Shown here: piece after piece, positions 32,420 to 40,194 of the stretch
Layout: each line of letters opens with the position of its first letter
Numbering within the stretch: position 1 is the first letter of the stretch
The notes under the pieces: model-generated
Databases searched by the model: none
The model's input: the letters and a program-made list of their open reading frames with translations, nothing else
Told to the model about the DNA's origin: nothing
Program-made: the position numbers and the translations under genes
Source of the DNA: a virus
Virus record (IMG/VR): IMGVR_UViG_3300005663_000029
Location: 1-64,000 of that record
Length of the DNA stretch: 64,000 nt
Strand: one strand, 5' to 3'

Positions 32420-32825
32420 AGGTAGACCTAGAACCAGGAAGTTTTATGAGAGAAACTTACGTAAAATAGACCCTTGTCTTAAAGATGAAGACATGCTTAC
32501 TGCTTTAATACTTCTCATAGCTATCTGTGAGGTAGGTCCTTGGTGTAAACCTATAGCGAAGTTTTTAGGTACTACTGAATGGCAAGTACGAAAACGGGCC
32601 AAATATTTAAGAGAACAAGGTGTATGGGACAAAAAGGGTCATATATACGGAGACTACTTGGATGAAGAAACAGGAGCTGTAGCTTTCTGGTTGGATGTTC
32701 TTGTAGCAGACGGCATTTTAGTAGTGGCCGACCGTAAGGACGAAAAAGGTAGGAATATGTACAGGCGAAGATCTACCACTAAATCTAAAACAAAAAAGAG
32801 AGAAAAGGAGATCATTAATGGATAG
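32400..32825 (+). CDS. Probable helix-turn-helix protein
   Basis: A 141-aa product starting at TTG behind GGAGGGAATAA. The middle has PIAKFLGTTEWQVRKRAKYL, a plausible HTH, and the C-terminus is highly basic (RRRSTTKSKTKKREKE). It probably binds nucleic acid. Confidence 0.55.
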   Translation: MNTSETRGRPRTRKFYERNLRKIDPCLKDEDMLTALILLIAICEVGPWCKPIAKFLGTTEWQVRKRAKYLREQGVWDKKGHIYGDYLDEETGAVAFWLDVLVADGILVVADRKDEKGRNMYRRRSTTKSKTKKREKEIING

Positions 32826-33249
32826 TGTTTTACAAGATTGGGTAATGAATTTACCTCGCAAGGAGCAAGCGACTCTAATAACTGGGCTACGTGGACCAGA
32901 CAACGCTAGCACTGAAGAAATTAAGATGATGGTTCGTTGGATACGTAGTATAATGCTTCAACCAGCAGAAAAAATACCTTCATCCTTTTTGATCAACACA
33001 GAATTCCAATCCATCAAAGATATAGGTAAAAGCAACCAGCAGGCTATTGACATGTTACCTGTTCATTACTACGGACACCTAATGCACACATTTGAAGTTA
33101 TAGCCTATCGCCATCCAGAATCAGAAACTAGAGACAAAGCTTTTGGAGTCTACTCTGAAATGTGCGACTATCTCCACCTTGGAATAGAATCTAATGAGGA
33201 CATGACAAACCGTCTACAAGGAGAAATAGGAGTTAAAGTTATAATATGA
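32818..33249 (+). CDS. Conserved phage protein with ALRGPD-like motif
   Basis: A 143-aa product. DWVMNLPRKEQATLITGLRG followed by PD and, later, MVRWIR is a pattern I have seen in conserved phage proteins of unknown role. Its partner family follows directly (33246), which adds support. No catalytic residues identified. Confidence 0.65.
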   Translation: MDSVLQDWVMNLPRKEQATLITGLRGPDNASTEEIKMMVRWIRSIMLQPAEKIPSSFLINTEFQSIKDIGKSNQQAIDMLPVHYYGHLMHTFEVIAYRHPESETRDKAFGVYSEMCDYLHLGIESNEDMTNRLQGEIGVKVII

Positions 33250-33488
33250 AAAGGCAAGAAGCAAATAAACTACTGGCCAAGATGTTAAGTGAACTCGTAG
33301 ATAAAAACCCCGACTTGAGGTTTGGGCAAATATTGCGTAACTTCGGTTTCGTATACGAGACTTCAGTTAAAATTAATCCTCAGTTACCTGCAATAGAGAC
33401 TGAAACAGTATACTGGAAAGACGAGTTTTATTTGGAAAGTGAAGATCTTGCGAAACGTATAATTGGTCCAACTGATATTAGTGGCTAA
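33246..33488 (+). CDS. Conserved small phage protein (NPDLRFGQIL)
   Basis: An 80-aa product with KNPDLRFGQILRNFGFV, a motif shared by small phage proteins of unknown role, and a C-terminal YLESEDLAKRI. It overlaps the gene before it by four bases (ATGA). Its stop is followed by a tRNA. Confidence 0.65.
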   Translation: MKRQEANKLLAKMLSELVDKNPDLRFGQILRNFGFVYETSVKINPQLPAIETETVYWKDEFYLESEDLAKRIIGPTDISG

Positions 33489-33564
33489 GGCACGGTAGTT
33501 CAAATGGTGGAACATCCCTCTCATACGGGGAAGGTTGCTGGTTCAAGTCCAGTCCGTGCTACCA
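33489..33564 (+). tRNA. tRNA-Met (CAT), first copy
   Basis: Acceptor GGCACGG/CCGTGCT, anticodon stem TCCCT/GGGGA with loop CTCATAC, encoded ACCA. A CAT anticodon may read AUG or, if lysidine-modified, AUA; the sequence does not decide. Confidence 0.9.
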
Positions 33565-33594
33565 TTGGTATTTAGACACTCCAGAAATGTTCAC

Positions 33595-33669
33595 GGGTCC
33601 ATGATGTAATTGGTAGCATCTTAGCCTTTTAAGCTAATTGTCAGCGTTCAAATCGCTGTGGACCCACCA
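33595..33669 (+). tRNA. tRNA-Lys (TTT)
   Basis: Acceptor GGGTCCA/TGGACCC, anticodon stem TTAGC/GCTAA with loop CTTTTAA, encoded ACCA. Confidence 0.95.
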
Positions 33670-33699
33670 AGCAATCTATAAACAAAAACGGAGATAATC

Positions 33700-34089
33700 A
33701 TGTCGAAACAAAAAAGTATACAAGAATGGCCGAATGACAAAGAAGTACTGAAACTTAGTCCTATATTCTTCCACACAGAAATGGCTGGAGAACAATTAGA
33801 CCTAACTAGAGTTGATACAAGAAAAGTAACAGTAGCTGCTGTAATAGCTGGATACAAAGCTTATGTAGGTATAGCGGTAGTCCACCCCAACGACAACTTC
33901 AGTAAAAGTAAAGGCAGACTTATAGCTGGTTGGAGAGCGAAACGTGCTTGGGCGTTACACCATCATCTAACGACTAGAGGTAGTTGTAGTGACCGATTAC
34001 TAGGGTACTATGACATCCGTGATGGCGCTCCTGACTTCTTACCTAAATATGTCGTAGAAACCCTTAAAACTAGGTATGAGAATAATTAA
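33700..34089 (+). CDS. Unknown protein within the tRNA cluster
   Basis: A 129-aa basic alpha/beta product with a GRLIAGWRAKRAWALHHHL segment. ATG is behind ACGGAGATAATC. No family recognised. Confidence 0.6.
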   Translation: MSKQKSIQEWPNDKEVLKLSPIFFHTEMAGEQLDLTRVDTRKVTVAAVIAGYKAYVGIAVVHPNDNFSKSKGRLIAGWRAKRAWALHHHLTTRGSCSDRLLGYYDIRDGAPDFLPKYVVETLKTRYENN

Positions 34090-34098
34090 CTCTTATGT

Positions 34099-34174
34099 GG
34101 ATCCTTAGCTCAATTGGTAGAGCGCCGCACTCATAATGCGTGGGTTTCCAGTTCAAATCTGGGAGGATCCACCA
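34099..34174 (+). tRNA. tRNA-Met (CAT), second copy
   Basis: Acceptor GGATCCT/AGGATCC, D arm GCTC/GAGC, loop CTCATAA, encoded ACCA. The outermost pair of the anticodon stem is mismatched. Elongator Met or Ile2 cannot be told apart. Confidence 0.9.
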
Positions 34175-34187
34175 AGCACTTCTCTTA

Positions 34188-34216
34188 GTGAAATAACCGG
34201 TAGGTTTGTGTCATAA
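34188..34216 (+). promoter_or_regulatory. Promoter, repeated copy A
   Basis: GTGAAA (34188-34193) and TCATAA (34211-34216) are 17 bases apart. The surrounding 70 bases are closely repeated at 51281-51345, including ATTTATGAAGGCAAAAAC. Drives the genes from 34401 on. Confidence 0.6.
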
Positions 34217-34260
34217 GATTTATGAAGGCAAAAACCACAACTCTTTACTAGGAGACTAAC

Positions 34261-34302
34261 ATGAGTAAAAGTCGACGCGATACTGTCGGGCAGGACTACT
34301 GA
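34261..34302 (+). CDS. 13-aa leader peptide frame
   Basis: ATG behind AGGAGACTAAC opens a 13-codon frame (MSKSRRDTVGQDY) that ends TGA. The ribosome site is as good as that of any neighbour. It may be a leader peptide or a truncated gene; the homologous promoter at 51281 is followed by a full 87-aa gene starting MSRK. Confidence 0.3.
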   Translation: MSKSRRDTVGQDY

Positions 34303-34400
34303 TAAAGCAGATGAAAAGCTGCCTAGTCAGTGGTATTAAAACAGGGGGTAAACACCCCTTAGCTTATCTACATTAACTTTTTACTATTAAGGAACTTCTC

Positions 34401-34559
34401 ATGGGGTATACCAAAACATGGTGTGACTGTGGTAGTGTTATGATCCTCGAATCTATAGACGATGGGGTAGAAGAGTACAAATGCTCAGACGAAGAGTGTA
34501 CTGAAACCAAAAAAATAGGATTCCCTATAGATAAGGAAGAGCAACCACATGGAAGATAA
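34401..34559 (+). CDS. 52-aa zinc-ribbon protein
   Basis: ATG 34401 behind AAGGAAC. WCDCGS and CSDEEC supply a CxC...C...C set. The stop overlaps the start of the next gene by 11 bases. Confidence 0.55.
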   Translation: MGYTKTWCDCGSVMILESIDDGVEEYKCSDEECTETKKIGFPIDKEEQPHGR

Positions 34560-35019
34560 AAAAAACGACGATGAGATGTACTACAGTATCACACGGGGGC
34601 AGGCACGCGCTCTTAGTGACATTATACACTTAGCTTCGTCAGTAGCTGGTGAATTTAGTGATAAATCTTTATCTACAATTATAGGTAGTCTTGGAGCGTT
34701 AGAAAAAAGGTTTGACGCCGCATTCAAACCAGGCTCAAACTTAGAAGCATTCCTTCTAACTCTAATGAGAGACTTCGACAAGTCAAACAGAGTTATCAAG
34801 GTAGAAATGAGTATCATGGAAGGAGATAGTAAAGGCTTCCCTGATTGCGATAATTGTTTCAAAGCTGATGAGTGCCCTATAAAAGACTTCAAGAATATAA
34901 TGGAAGGCGATAATCTGTCTCTTAATATAGGCGGACCCAGACCTACTGAACCTAACATCGAGAGTCTCATAGCAGCTATTACCAACCACACCAAAAAAGG
35001 TGGTTGCAAACCTAACTAA
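34549..35019 (+). CDS. Unknown protein with Cys cluster
   Basis: A 156-aa product with an N-terminal helical half and a CDNCFKADECP cluster near residue 106. The Cys layout could bind a metal. No family recognised. Confidence 0.6.
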   Translation: MEDKKNDDEMYYSITRGQARALSDIIHLASSVAGEFSDKSLSTIIGSLGALEKRFDAAFKPGSNLEAFLLTLMRDFDKSNRVIKVEMSIMEGDSKGFPDCDNCFKADECPIKDFKNIMEGDNLSLNIGGPRPTEPNIESLIAAITNHTKKGGCKPN

Positions 35020-35037
35020 ACACACAGGAGGATACTT

Positions 35038-35526
35038 TTGGGTTATACGCACTATTGGTACAGACCACTAGTTCTAGAACAAGACTTATTCACAGCGTGG
35101 TCTGAAGACGTGCAAAAGATAGTCGACACGGCTGGAGTACCTATTGCGGGCGGGTGCGGTACTGGCGATCCAGAACTAACCAACACCTATGTTTGGATAA
35201 ATGGAAAATTAGACGATGGTCTTGAGACTTTCGGTGTAGAGCAGAATATTGATCCGGTCATATGGATGGACTCTAAAGATGAAAAATCTGGTCTGTATCA
35301 CGATTACTGTAAGACTGGTAAATATCCCTACGACATAGTAGTTACGACTGCGCTAATACGTCTGAAAAAGTATTTTCCAGTTGTTGAGTTTAGTGACAAT
35401 GACGACGGTACCGTAGAAGAGTGGAGACCGGCTGTAGAGTTATACGAAAAACTATTTGGAGAGAAAGTACCTTTTGACGGTATCTTACCCTGGATAGCTC
35501 CTATTGAAAAAAAGAAAACAGCGTAG
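35038..35526 (+). CDS. Conserved phage protein (GYTHYW family), TTG start
   Basis: A 162-aa product beginning MGYTHYWYRP, a start shared by conserved phage and plasmid proteins of unknown role. The TTG is preceded by AGGAGGATACTT. Catalytic residues are not evident. Confidence 0.7.
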   Translation: MGYTHYWYRPLVLEQDLFTAWSEDVQKIVDTAGVPIAGGCGTGDPELTNTYVWINGKLDDGLETFGVEQNIDPVIWMDSKDEKSGLYHDYCKTGKYPYDIVVTTALIRLKKYFPVVEFSDNDDGTVEEWRPAVELYEKLFGEKVPFDGILPWIAPIEKKKTA

Positions 35527-35541
35527 TAGTATCCACAGCTA

Positions 35542-35617
35542 CGGGGTATAGCTGAATCCGGCTTAGCACCGCGTTTGGGACGCGGAGACGTAGGTTCAAA
35601 TCCTACTATCCCGACCA
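35542..35617 (+). tRNA. tRNA-Pro (TGG)
   Basis: Acceptor CGGGGTA/TATCCCG, anticodon stem CCGCG/CGCGG with loop TTTGGGA, encoded ACCA. Confidence 0.95.
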
Positions 35618-35747
35618 AGACCTTATATAAGTAGGGCGATGAGTCGCTAGTGACCGTTGTGGCGGCAGCCATATTAAACGGTGTGCTAGACTAGTAGTTG
35701 CCCCGTCAAGGAAACGGAAAGTTTATAACATTCCGGTACGCTCCGAG

Positions 35748-35924
35748 ATGCAATCATATTTCGGGAACCGTGAGGTTCCTGATGCATATTCGATAGTATG
35801 GAAGACAGGTCAAGAAGTGAGATGGTGGCTAGCTTTAATCATCTCAGCCGGGATGTCTGAAAACATAGAAGCTTATTCTAGAATAGGTGGAAAGCCGGTT
35901 ATCGAATATGCCTTGCAATTTTAA
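35748..35924 (+). CDS. 58-aa protein, possibly truncated at its start
   Basis: ATG 35748 opens a frame whose product (MQSYFGNREVPDAYSIVWKT, then EVRWWLALIISAG and RIGGKPVIEYALQF) looks like a real folded protein. The frame is open upstream for 35 more codons (KVYNIPVRSE) without an ATG and with a poor ribosome site. It may be the 3' end of a gene damaged by rearrangement in this tRNA/HNH-rich stretch. Confidence 0.5.
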   Translation: MQSYFGNREVPDAYSIVWKTGQEVRWWLALIISAGMSENIEAYSRIGGKPVIEYALQF

Positions 35925-35928
35925 CTAA

Positions 35929-35966
35929 GTCGTCCGTGGCAGATTGGTAATGCGCCGGTTTGTGGT
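35929..35966 (+). pseudogene. tRNA-His-like 5' half, ends after anticodon loop
   Basis: GTCGTCC, a D loop with TTGGTAA, stem CCGGT and loop TTGTGGT (anticodon GTG) are visible. Immediately after position 38 the sequence becomes TTGACAT, and the HNH gene 36002-36517 follows. A complete tRNA-His with a different sequence lies right after that HNH gene. Confidence 0.65.
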
Positions 35967-36001
35967 TTGACATCCAATCCAGCCTAGCTTACCATTAGTC
36001 A

Positions 36002-36517
36002 ATGCATATTCAAGAGAAAAAGATAAAAGGGGTTTGGAGAGTTAAGAAGAACTGTGCACAGTGTAGCACAGTTGTATGGAAAGAACGGAGACGACTTAAA
36101 AAACGTCCATTAGCTTTTTGTAGCCAGAGCTGTAGTGGAACTTACTATAGCATCAAACACGGGCATGGACTTATTTCCACTAAATGTAATAACTGTGAGA
36201 AACCTATTGAGGTTACCAAAAAGAGACTACGTAACAGTAAAAGTGGAAGGGTGTACTGTTCTCAGAGCTGTGCTATTACAATAAACAATCAAGAGAGTGG
36301 TGGAAGAAACTTAAAACACGGCCAATATATTTACAGAACGAGGGCATTCAAAGAGTATGGTAAAAAATGTAGTAACTCAGACTGTCCTTTTGATGAAGTC
36401 AAAGAAAAAATGTTAGATGTTCATCATAAAGATAGAGACAGAAATAACAATAATGTAGAGAATCTTGAGGTAAGATGTGTCTGGTGCCACGCACTAAAAA
36501 CCAGAGAAAACTGGTAA
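36002..36517 (+). CDS. HNH endonuclease 2 of the tRNA cluster
   Basis: A 171-aa product with two N-terminal treble clefs (CAQCSTVVW...CSQSCSG and CNNCEKPI...CSQSCAI), then CSNSDCP, MLDVHHKDRDRNNNN and NLEVRCVWCHALKTR, a full HNH module. TTGACA and TACCAT are 17 bases apart just before it, and the ATG is only six bases after TACCAT, so the transcript may be leaderless. It sits between a tRNA-His 5' half and an intact tRNA-His. Confidence 0.8.
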   Translation: MHIQEKKIKGVWRVKKNCAQCSTVVWKERRRLKKRPLAFCSQSCSGTYYSIKHGHGLISTKCNNCEKPIEVTKKRLRNSKSGRVYCSQSCAITINNQESGGRNLKHGQYIYRTRAFKEYGKKCSNSDCPFDEVKEKMLDVHHKDRDRNNNNVENLEVRCVWCHALKTRENW

Positions 36518-36529
36518 AGTCACAACATC

Positions 36530-36605
36530 GCCGCCCTTCGTCTAACGGCTAAGACACTGGTTTGTGGAGCCAGGTATGTGAGTTCAATTCTCATAGGGCG
36601 GCCCA
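36530..36605 (+). tRNA. tRNA-His (GTG)
   Basis: The encoded G-1 pairs with C73; acceptor CCGCCCT/AGGGCGG, D stem GTCT/AGAC, anticodon stem CTGGT/GCCAG with one mismatch around TTGTGGA, encoded CCA. It replaces the truncated copy before the HNH gene. Confidence 0.9.
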
Positions 36606-36607
36606 GC

Positions 36608-37142
36608 AATCATACCTAGTATGATTACCACAGGTGTATGGCGTGAAGTATATGCACGCCCATAGCCCGAATAATACGGGTGGTACTAGGTCGAGTCAGC
36701 GGTGAAAAACCATACTACAAAGCTTAGGCCGTTGGTGAAAGGTGACCCGAGTCAGACATAACCGGGTGACACCAGCAAACGGGGGATACCTCACATCGGA
36801 GTTACGTCCGAGCACCTGTGGGTTTAACTAATAAATATTCCTTATTCCGGAATATAGAATAAAAGCACAGAATCGTCCAGAGTCGAAATTGCCGAAAGGC
36901 TGTATGAAGCTTCCTTCTCTACTCTTGAACTAGGTAGGGCAGTGGCAGACCACTTAAGAGCTTATAGGGCTGTATTGGTTGGTAAGACTGAACAGTACCA
37001 TCAAAGCAAAAATTGCGTTGGCTCGTTTAAAAGGATTTCGATGTGAGCTGGTAAGGGAGCTTTCCGATCCCGATTCTCAAGGCTCTAAGGGGGTTAACTA
37101 AGATAGTTGATGTTCTGCATTAATTACCTTACCCTTAGAGCC
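36608..37142 (+). ncRNA. Candidate large structured RNA (ROOL/GOLLD-like or new)
   Basis: These about 535 bases have no credible protein frame but many long complementary segments. AATCATAC/GTATGATT forms a hairpin at 36608-36626. CCACAGGTG (36628) pairs with CACCTGTGG (36813) over 9 bp, closing a 194-base domain. Hairpins include TCGGA/TCCGA, GCC-GAAA-GGC and GTGG-CAGA-CCAC. GGCTCTAAGGG (37081) pairs with CCCTTAGAGCC (37132) over 11 bp. Large ornate RNAs (GOLLD, ROOL) are known beside phage tRNA clusters. I cannot match its consensus by eye, so the family is open. Confidence 0.6.
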
Positions 37143-37190
37143 GGGTTAAACCAGAGTAGCTCAATGATAGAGGTTGTAAATATACATAAA

Positions 37191-37274
37191 TCCGGGATAG
37201 CATAATAGGGAATGCAGCGGGCTGTTAACTCGTGGAGAAATCCTATGCTGGTTCGACCCCGGCTCCCGGAGCCA
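37191..37274 (+). tRNA. tRNA-Asn (GTT) with long variable arm
   Basis: Acceptor TCCGGGA/TCCCGGA, D stem GCAT/ATGC, loop CTGTTAA, T stem GCTGG/CCGGC, encoded GCCA. The variable region is 13 bases with an internal GGA/TCC stem, which is unusual for Asn (normally class I). Confidence 0.85.
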
Positions 37275-37287
37275 AAAGACTTATTAC

Positions 37288-37365
37288 GCCGGATTAGCTC
37301 AGCTTGGCTAGAGCAGGAGTTTTGTAAACTTCAGGTCCTCGGTTCGAATCCGAGATTCGGCTCCA
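37288..37365 (+). tRNA. tRNA-Thr (TGT)
   Basis: Acceptor GCCGGAT/ATTCGGC, anticodon stem GGAGT/ACTTC with loop TTTGTAA, encoded TCCA. Confidence 0.95.
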
Positions 37366-37391
37366 TACAATTTTTCAATATAAGGATACTA

Positions 37392-37637
37392 ATGGGGAAA
37401 CGAAACAAAAACCTGGTAGTAGGTACAATCACTTACGACAAAGACAAGGAAAGAGCCAAAGAAGCAAAACCTCTTTGTATATTTGAAACAGGCACAGTTG
37501 TTAAGCTATGTGCCCAATGCAAAGAGCCATTTGAAACTGGTTGGGCTAGGTGGCCTAGAAATTCTAATTGTCGATGCAATTCCTGTAAAGGGTCTAGAGG
37601 TAGCGATATAGGAATGGATCTGGTTAGTAGTTTTTGA
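37392..37637 (+). CDS. Zinc-finger protein (CxxC pairs)
   Basis: An 81-aa product starting at ATG 37392 behind AAGGATACTA; frames that start earlier run through tRNAs. CAQC and CRCNSC surround WARWPRNSN, a small zinc knuckle of the kind found in many short phage genes. Confidence 0.55.
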   Translation: MGKRNKNLVVGTITYDKDKERAKEAKPLCIFETGTVVKLCAQCKEPFETGWARWPRNSNCRCNSCKGSRGSDIGMDLVSSF

Positions 37638-37717
37638 CGAGACCTTATTAAAAGGTCTATACTATAAGTCCCTCCTCCTCGGAGAGGCTCTTAGAGTCTC
37701 TCCCCATCTGTGAGTGT

Positions 37718-37754
37718 AGGGGCCAGAGTCCCCCAACTCTGGCCCCTCTTTTTT
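37718..37754 (+). terminator. Strong intrinsic terminator
   Basis: AGGGGCCAGAGT and ACTCTGGCCCCT pair perfectly over 12 bp around six bases, followed by CTTTTTT. A second GAGAG/CTCTC hairpin lies just before it (37680-37702). Confidence 0.9.
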
Positions 37755-37767
37755 GCCTTTAAAAATG

Positions 37768-37773
37768 TTATAA
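37768..37773 (+). promoter_or_regulatory. Candidate -10 box after the terminator
   Basis: TTATAAGGGTTGAGAGG starts a new transcription unit directly after the terminator at 37718-37754; matches the recurrent motif. Confidence 0.5.
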
Positions 37774-37796
37774 GGGTTGAGAGGGTAAAATTCTGA

Positions 37797-37833
37797 TCAG
37801 GAGTGGTCTAAGGGTAAGACAACGGGATTTGAT
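37797..37833 (+). pseudogene. tRNA-Gln-like 5' half, ends after anticodon loop
   Basis: TCAGGAG acceptor, stem ACGGG and loop ATTTGAT (anticodon TTG), then CTTGACA and an HNH gene. The intact tRNA-Gln after that gene has the same TCAGGAG acceptor but a different body. Confidence 0.65.
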
Positions 37834-37889
37834 CTTGACACATATACCAAAACTTAGTAGGGTTGAGGAAATTTTTATTCGGGGTCTAT

Positions 37890-38369
37890 ATGAAGAAGCT
37901 CTGTGTTCGGTGCCAGAAAGAAAAAGATGTTAAACACTTTAATATTAGAGGCCAGCTTGCGACTGGTGCTCCTAAGTATGCGTCTTACTGTCGGCCCTGT
38001 AATGCTCTCAATCTTAAGGAGCATTACCGGAACAACCCACAGTACTACAAAAATAAAAGACAGCGTTTAGCTAAAAAGCACCGAGAATGGTTTCTCAAAT
38101 ATAAGGATGGAGTAAAGTGTATTAAATGTAGAGAAAGTCACCCAGCATGTCTCGATTTTCATCATACAGACGCAAGTAAGAAGGAATTTAATATCAGCCA
38201 TGCAGTACATAACCTGAAGTCAATTAAGAAGATAGAAGAAGAAATTCGAAAATGTGTCGTGTTGTGCTCCAATTGCCATAAAAAGCTGCATTGGAAACAA
38301 GCACAAAACCTTTATCCAATCAGGAGTAGCTCAATTGGTAGAGCACCAGAATTTGGCTCTGGTGGTTGA
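37890..38369 (+). CDS. HNH endonuclease 3 of the tRNA cluster
   Basis: About 159 aa from ATG 37890 (a TTG at 37863 would add nine). CVRCQKEK and YCRPCN form an N-terminal zinc site; CIKCRE, CLDFHHTDASKKEFN and CVVLCSNCHKKLHW form the HNH core. The frame runs on into the intact tRNA-Gln as far as its anticodon arm before a stop, so the gene and the tRNA overlap by 50 bases. Confidence 0.8.
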   Translation: MKKLCVRCQKEKDVKHFNIRGQLATGAPKYASYCRPCNALNLKEHYRNNPQYYKNKRQRLAKKHREWFLKYKDGVKCIKCRESHPACLDFHHTDASKKEFNISHAVHNLKSIKKIEEEIRKCVVLCSNCHKKLHWKQAQNLYPIRSSSIGRAPEFGSGG

Positions 38370-38395
38370 AGGTTCAATTCCTTCCTCCTGATCCA
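38320..38395 (+). tRNA. tRNA-Gln (TTG)
   Basis: Acceptor TCAGGAG/CTCCTGA, anticodon stem CCAGA/TCTGG around ATTTGGC, encoded TCCA. The 3' end of the upstream HNH frame overlaps it. Confidence 0.95.
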
Positions 38396-38425
38396 CAAAA
38401 AATCTCCTATATGCCATAGCGGTGA

Positions 38426-38614
38426 TTGTCGAGAACTATTCCTGAGAAAGGTACAGGGGAAAATTCATCGGCTGGACTGAATGCTATTCGTAGGAGACTT
38501 TGGGCTGTACAGGAAGCCTACAATCAGAACCACAACCTATGGACCTGTAGAGAGTCGGCATCACTTCTAGGGTGGTGTCGGCTCTTGAACACTCACAATA
38601 ATCCCTGGAGATAA
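38426..38614 (+). CDS. Uncertain 62-aa frame, TTG start
   Basis: A 62-aa frame in the 220-base gap between tRNA-Gln and the next gene. It has no clear ribosome site. NAIRRRLWAVQEAYNQNH is a plausible amphipathic helix. It may be a small gene or leader RNA. Confidence 0.3.
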   Translation: MSRTIPEKGTGENSSAGLNAIRRRLWAVQEAYNQNHNLWTCRESASLLGWCRLLNTHNNPWR

Positions 38615-38617
38615 ACT

Positions 38618-39217
38618 ATGACAAAACTAAGAATGCAACTAGACGTAACTTATGAATTAAATGGTGTACGGGAAGAAAATCTAAAAGCCAGATTACTATC
38701 TATGGTAGACCGTGCGATAGGTGATGGTCTTCTAACAGGAGATAGCCCTGCAGAAGTAACTAATTGGAAGATCGAAATACAAAACCACGACTCATTCGTC
38801 GATGACACTTGGGATGTAGATGACGTTTACGAAGTAGCAGACAATCACCATATTTATATTACTAAAGACATAGCTAAACGAACCATAGCTATGATCGCTA
38901 AACACCTAGACGCAGAATACGGAATAACCTGGGACACTCTCTGGACTAATCTGGATCTGTTATTAGAGGAATACGAATTTACTATCGCAATGTACCCAGA
39001 AGGGTCTACTAACCCCTTCAATGATGCGATAAAATATTGGTGTGGTGGTGATCCTAGAGGTTGGGTCGACGAGGAACGGCGATGTACCGTGTTCAATCAC
39101 AAAGAAAAAAACCATTTCACACTCCCTATTATAGGGAACAATAATGACCATACATACAAAGGTAACGTAGTAGTATGGGTCCCTAGAGAAAAAATAAAGG
39201 AGGAAACTAGTGGGTAA
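38618..39217 (+). CDS. Unknown protein, possibly two modules
   Basis: A 199-aa product. The first 75 residues (LDVTYELNGVREENLKARLL, GDGLLTGDSPAEVTNW) are a pattern I associate with small phage proteins of unknown role; the rest is helical. It overlaps the next gene by eight bases. Confidence 0.6.
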   Translation: MTKLRMQLDVTYELNGVREENLKARLLSMVDRAIGDGLLTGDSPAEVTNWKIEIQNHDSFVDDTWDVDDVYEVADNHHIYITKDIAKRTIAMIAKHLDAEYGITWDTLWTNLDLLLEEYEFTIAMYPEGSTNPFNDAIKYWCGGDPRGWVDEERRCTVFNHKEKNHFTLPIIGNNNDHTYKGNVVVWVPREKIKEETSG

Positions 39218-39749
39218 AAGAGTCAGACAATCCAGTAAAGATGCTTGGAAAAAGATTAAAGAAAATGGACTACTAAGTTGGACCAGATGGAAAGTCTACC
39301 ACCTTTTGTATATGAATGGACCTCTTACCGGTAGAGAGATAAACGATATACACAAAACAAATAGTGGTCATAAACGTTTATCAGAGCTTCGTAACCTTGG
39401 AGTAGTTCAGGAAGCGGGTAAGAAGATATGCTCTATTACAGGTATGAACGTAATAGCTTGGGATGTTACAGACCGTCTTCCTATTGCGTTGCCGGATAAG
39501 GATAAACCTATAATGACCTACACTATCGAAGTCTTTCCAGATGGCAATAGTAAGGTCAAAATAAAAGGTACGCCTAAACATCCTACACCACCTAGCTCCT
39601 ATAAGTACGCTAATTCCAGCTTCGCGCAACAAAAGGGTGTAAAGAAATCAGGAGAAAAATTAGCATATAATGGTAAGGGAGCGATGCAGTTAAACCTATG
39701 GACTGGCACAGAAAAGTTTAGTCTAAAACAATCGGAGCTTGATACATGA
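39210..39749 (+). CDS. Winged-helix DNA-binding protein
   Basis: The 179-aa product has an N-terminal winged helix: WTRWKVYHLLYMNGPLTGRE, HKRLSELRNLGVV and a wing with CSITGMNVIAWDVT. Similar domains regulate phage genes or appear in DprA-like contexts. The C-terminus is Lys/Pro-rich and disordered. GTG or ATG starts near 39210 both follow GGAGGAAAC. Confidence 0.65.
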   Translation: MGKRVRQSSKDAWKKIKENGLLSWTRWKVYHLLYMNGPLTGREINDIHKTNSGHKRLSELRNLGVVQEAGKKICSITGMNVIAWDVTDRLPIALPDKDKPIMTYTIEVFPDGNSKVKIKGTPKHPTPPSSYKYANSSFAQQKGVKKSGEKLAYNGKGAMQLNLWTGTEKFSLKQSELDT

Positions 39750-40108
39750 GTAGGCAACGAAAATACGTAATTGACTCCTGTATAGAATGTGATGGTCATA
39801 AAAAGAGAGATGTAGCTGTAGAAGGTAGAGTAGTCTTTGTACAGTTTAAAGACATCTACTGGGGCGAACATGGGTCAACTTATATAGGTCCACTTCTCGA
39901 AAACCCGACATGGAGCCATGTACTGGATGAAACCGATAAGATGATAGAAGTTGTGCAAGACAAGCATCATGTATTTCTGGAAGGTATAGGTGAAATAGAA
40001 GACAGACCTATTACAAAAGTTCCACAGCTTAAAGATGAATGGTTACTAGCCTACTTCCTATCTGTTGAATCAAATGTTAAGGTCTACACCTTCTACATGG
40101 GTTCTTAG
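39746..40108 (+). CDS. Unknown protein ending at a tRNA
   Basis: A 120-aa alpha/beta product with an N-terminal CIECDGH metal-binding-like segment. It starts in an ATGA overlap with the previous gene. Its stop TAG shares its last base with the first base of tRNA-Leu. Confidence 0.55.
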   Translation: MSRQRKYVIDSCIECDGHKKRDVAVEGRVVFVQFKDIYWGEHGSTYIGPLLENPTWSHVLDETDKMIEVVQDKHHVFLEGIGEIEDRPITKVPQLKDEWLLAYFLSVESNVKVYTFYMGS

Positions 40109-40194
40109 CCGGGGTGGTGGAATTGGTAGACACACTGGACTTAAAATCCAGAGTAATAAACTGCGTGCGGGTTCAACTCCCGTCCCCGGCACCA
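40108..40194 (+). tRNA. tRNA-Leu (TAA), class II
   Basis: Acceptor GCCGGGG/CCCCGGC, anticodon stem CTGGA/TCCAG with loop CTTAAAA, long variable arm, encoded ACCA. Confidence 0.95.

Noticed and set aside
37150-37190. Another tRNA 5' piece (ACCAGAGTAGCTCAATGATAGAG)
   Set aside because: It has D-arm character but no usable anticodon stem and no HNH gene after it; too weak to call, though it may be a relic.
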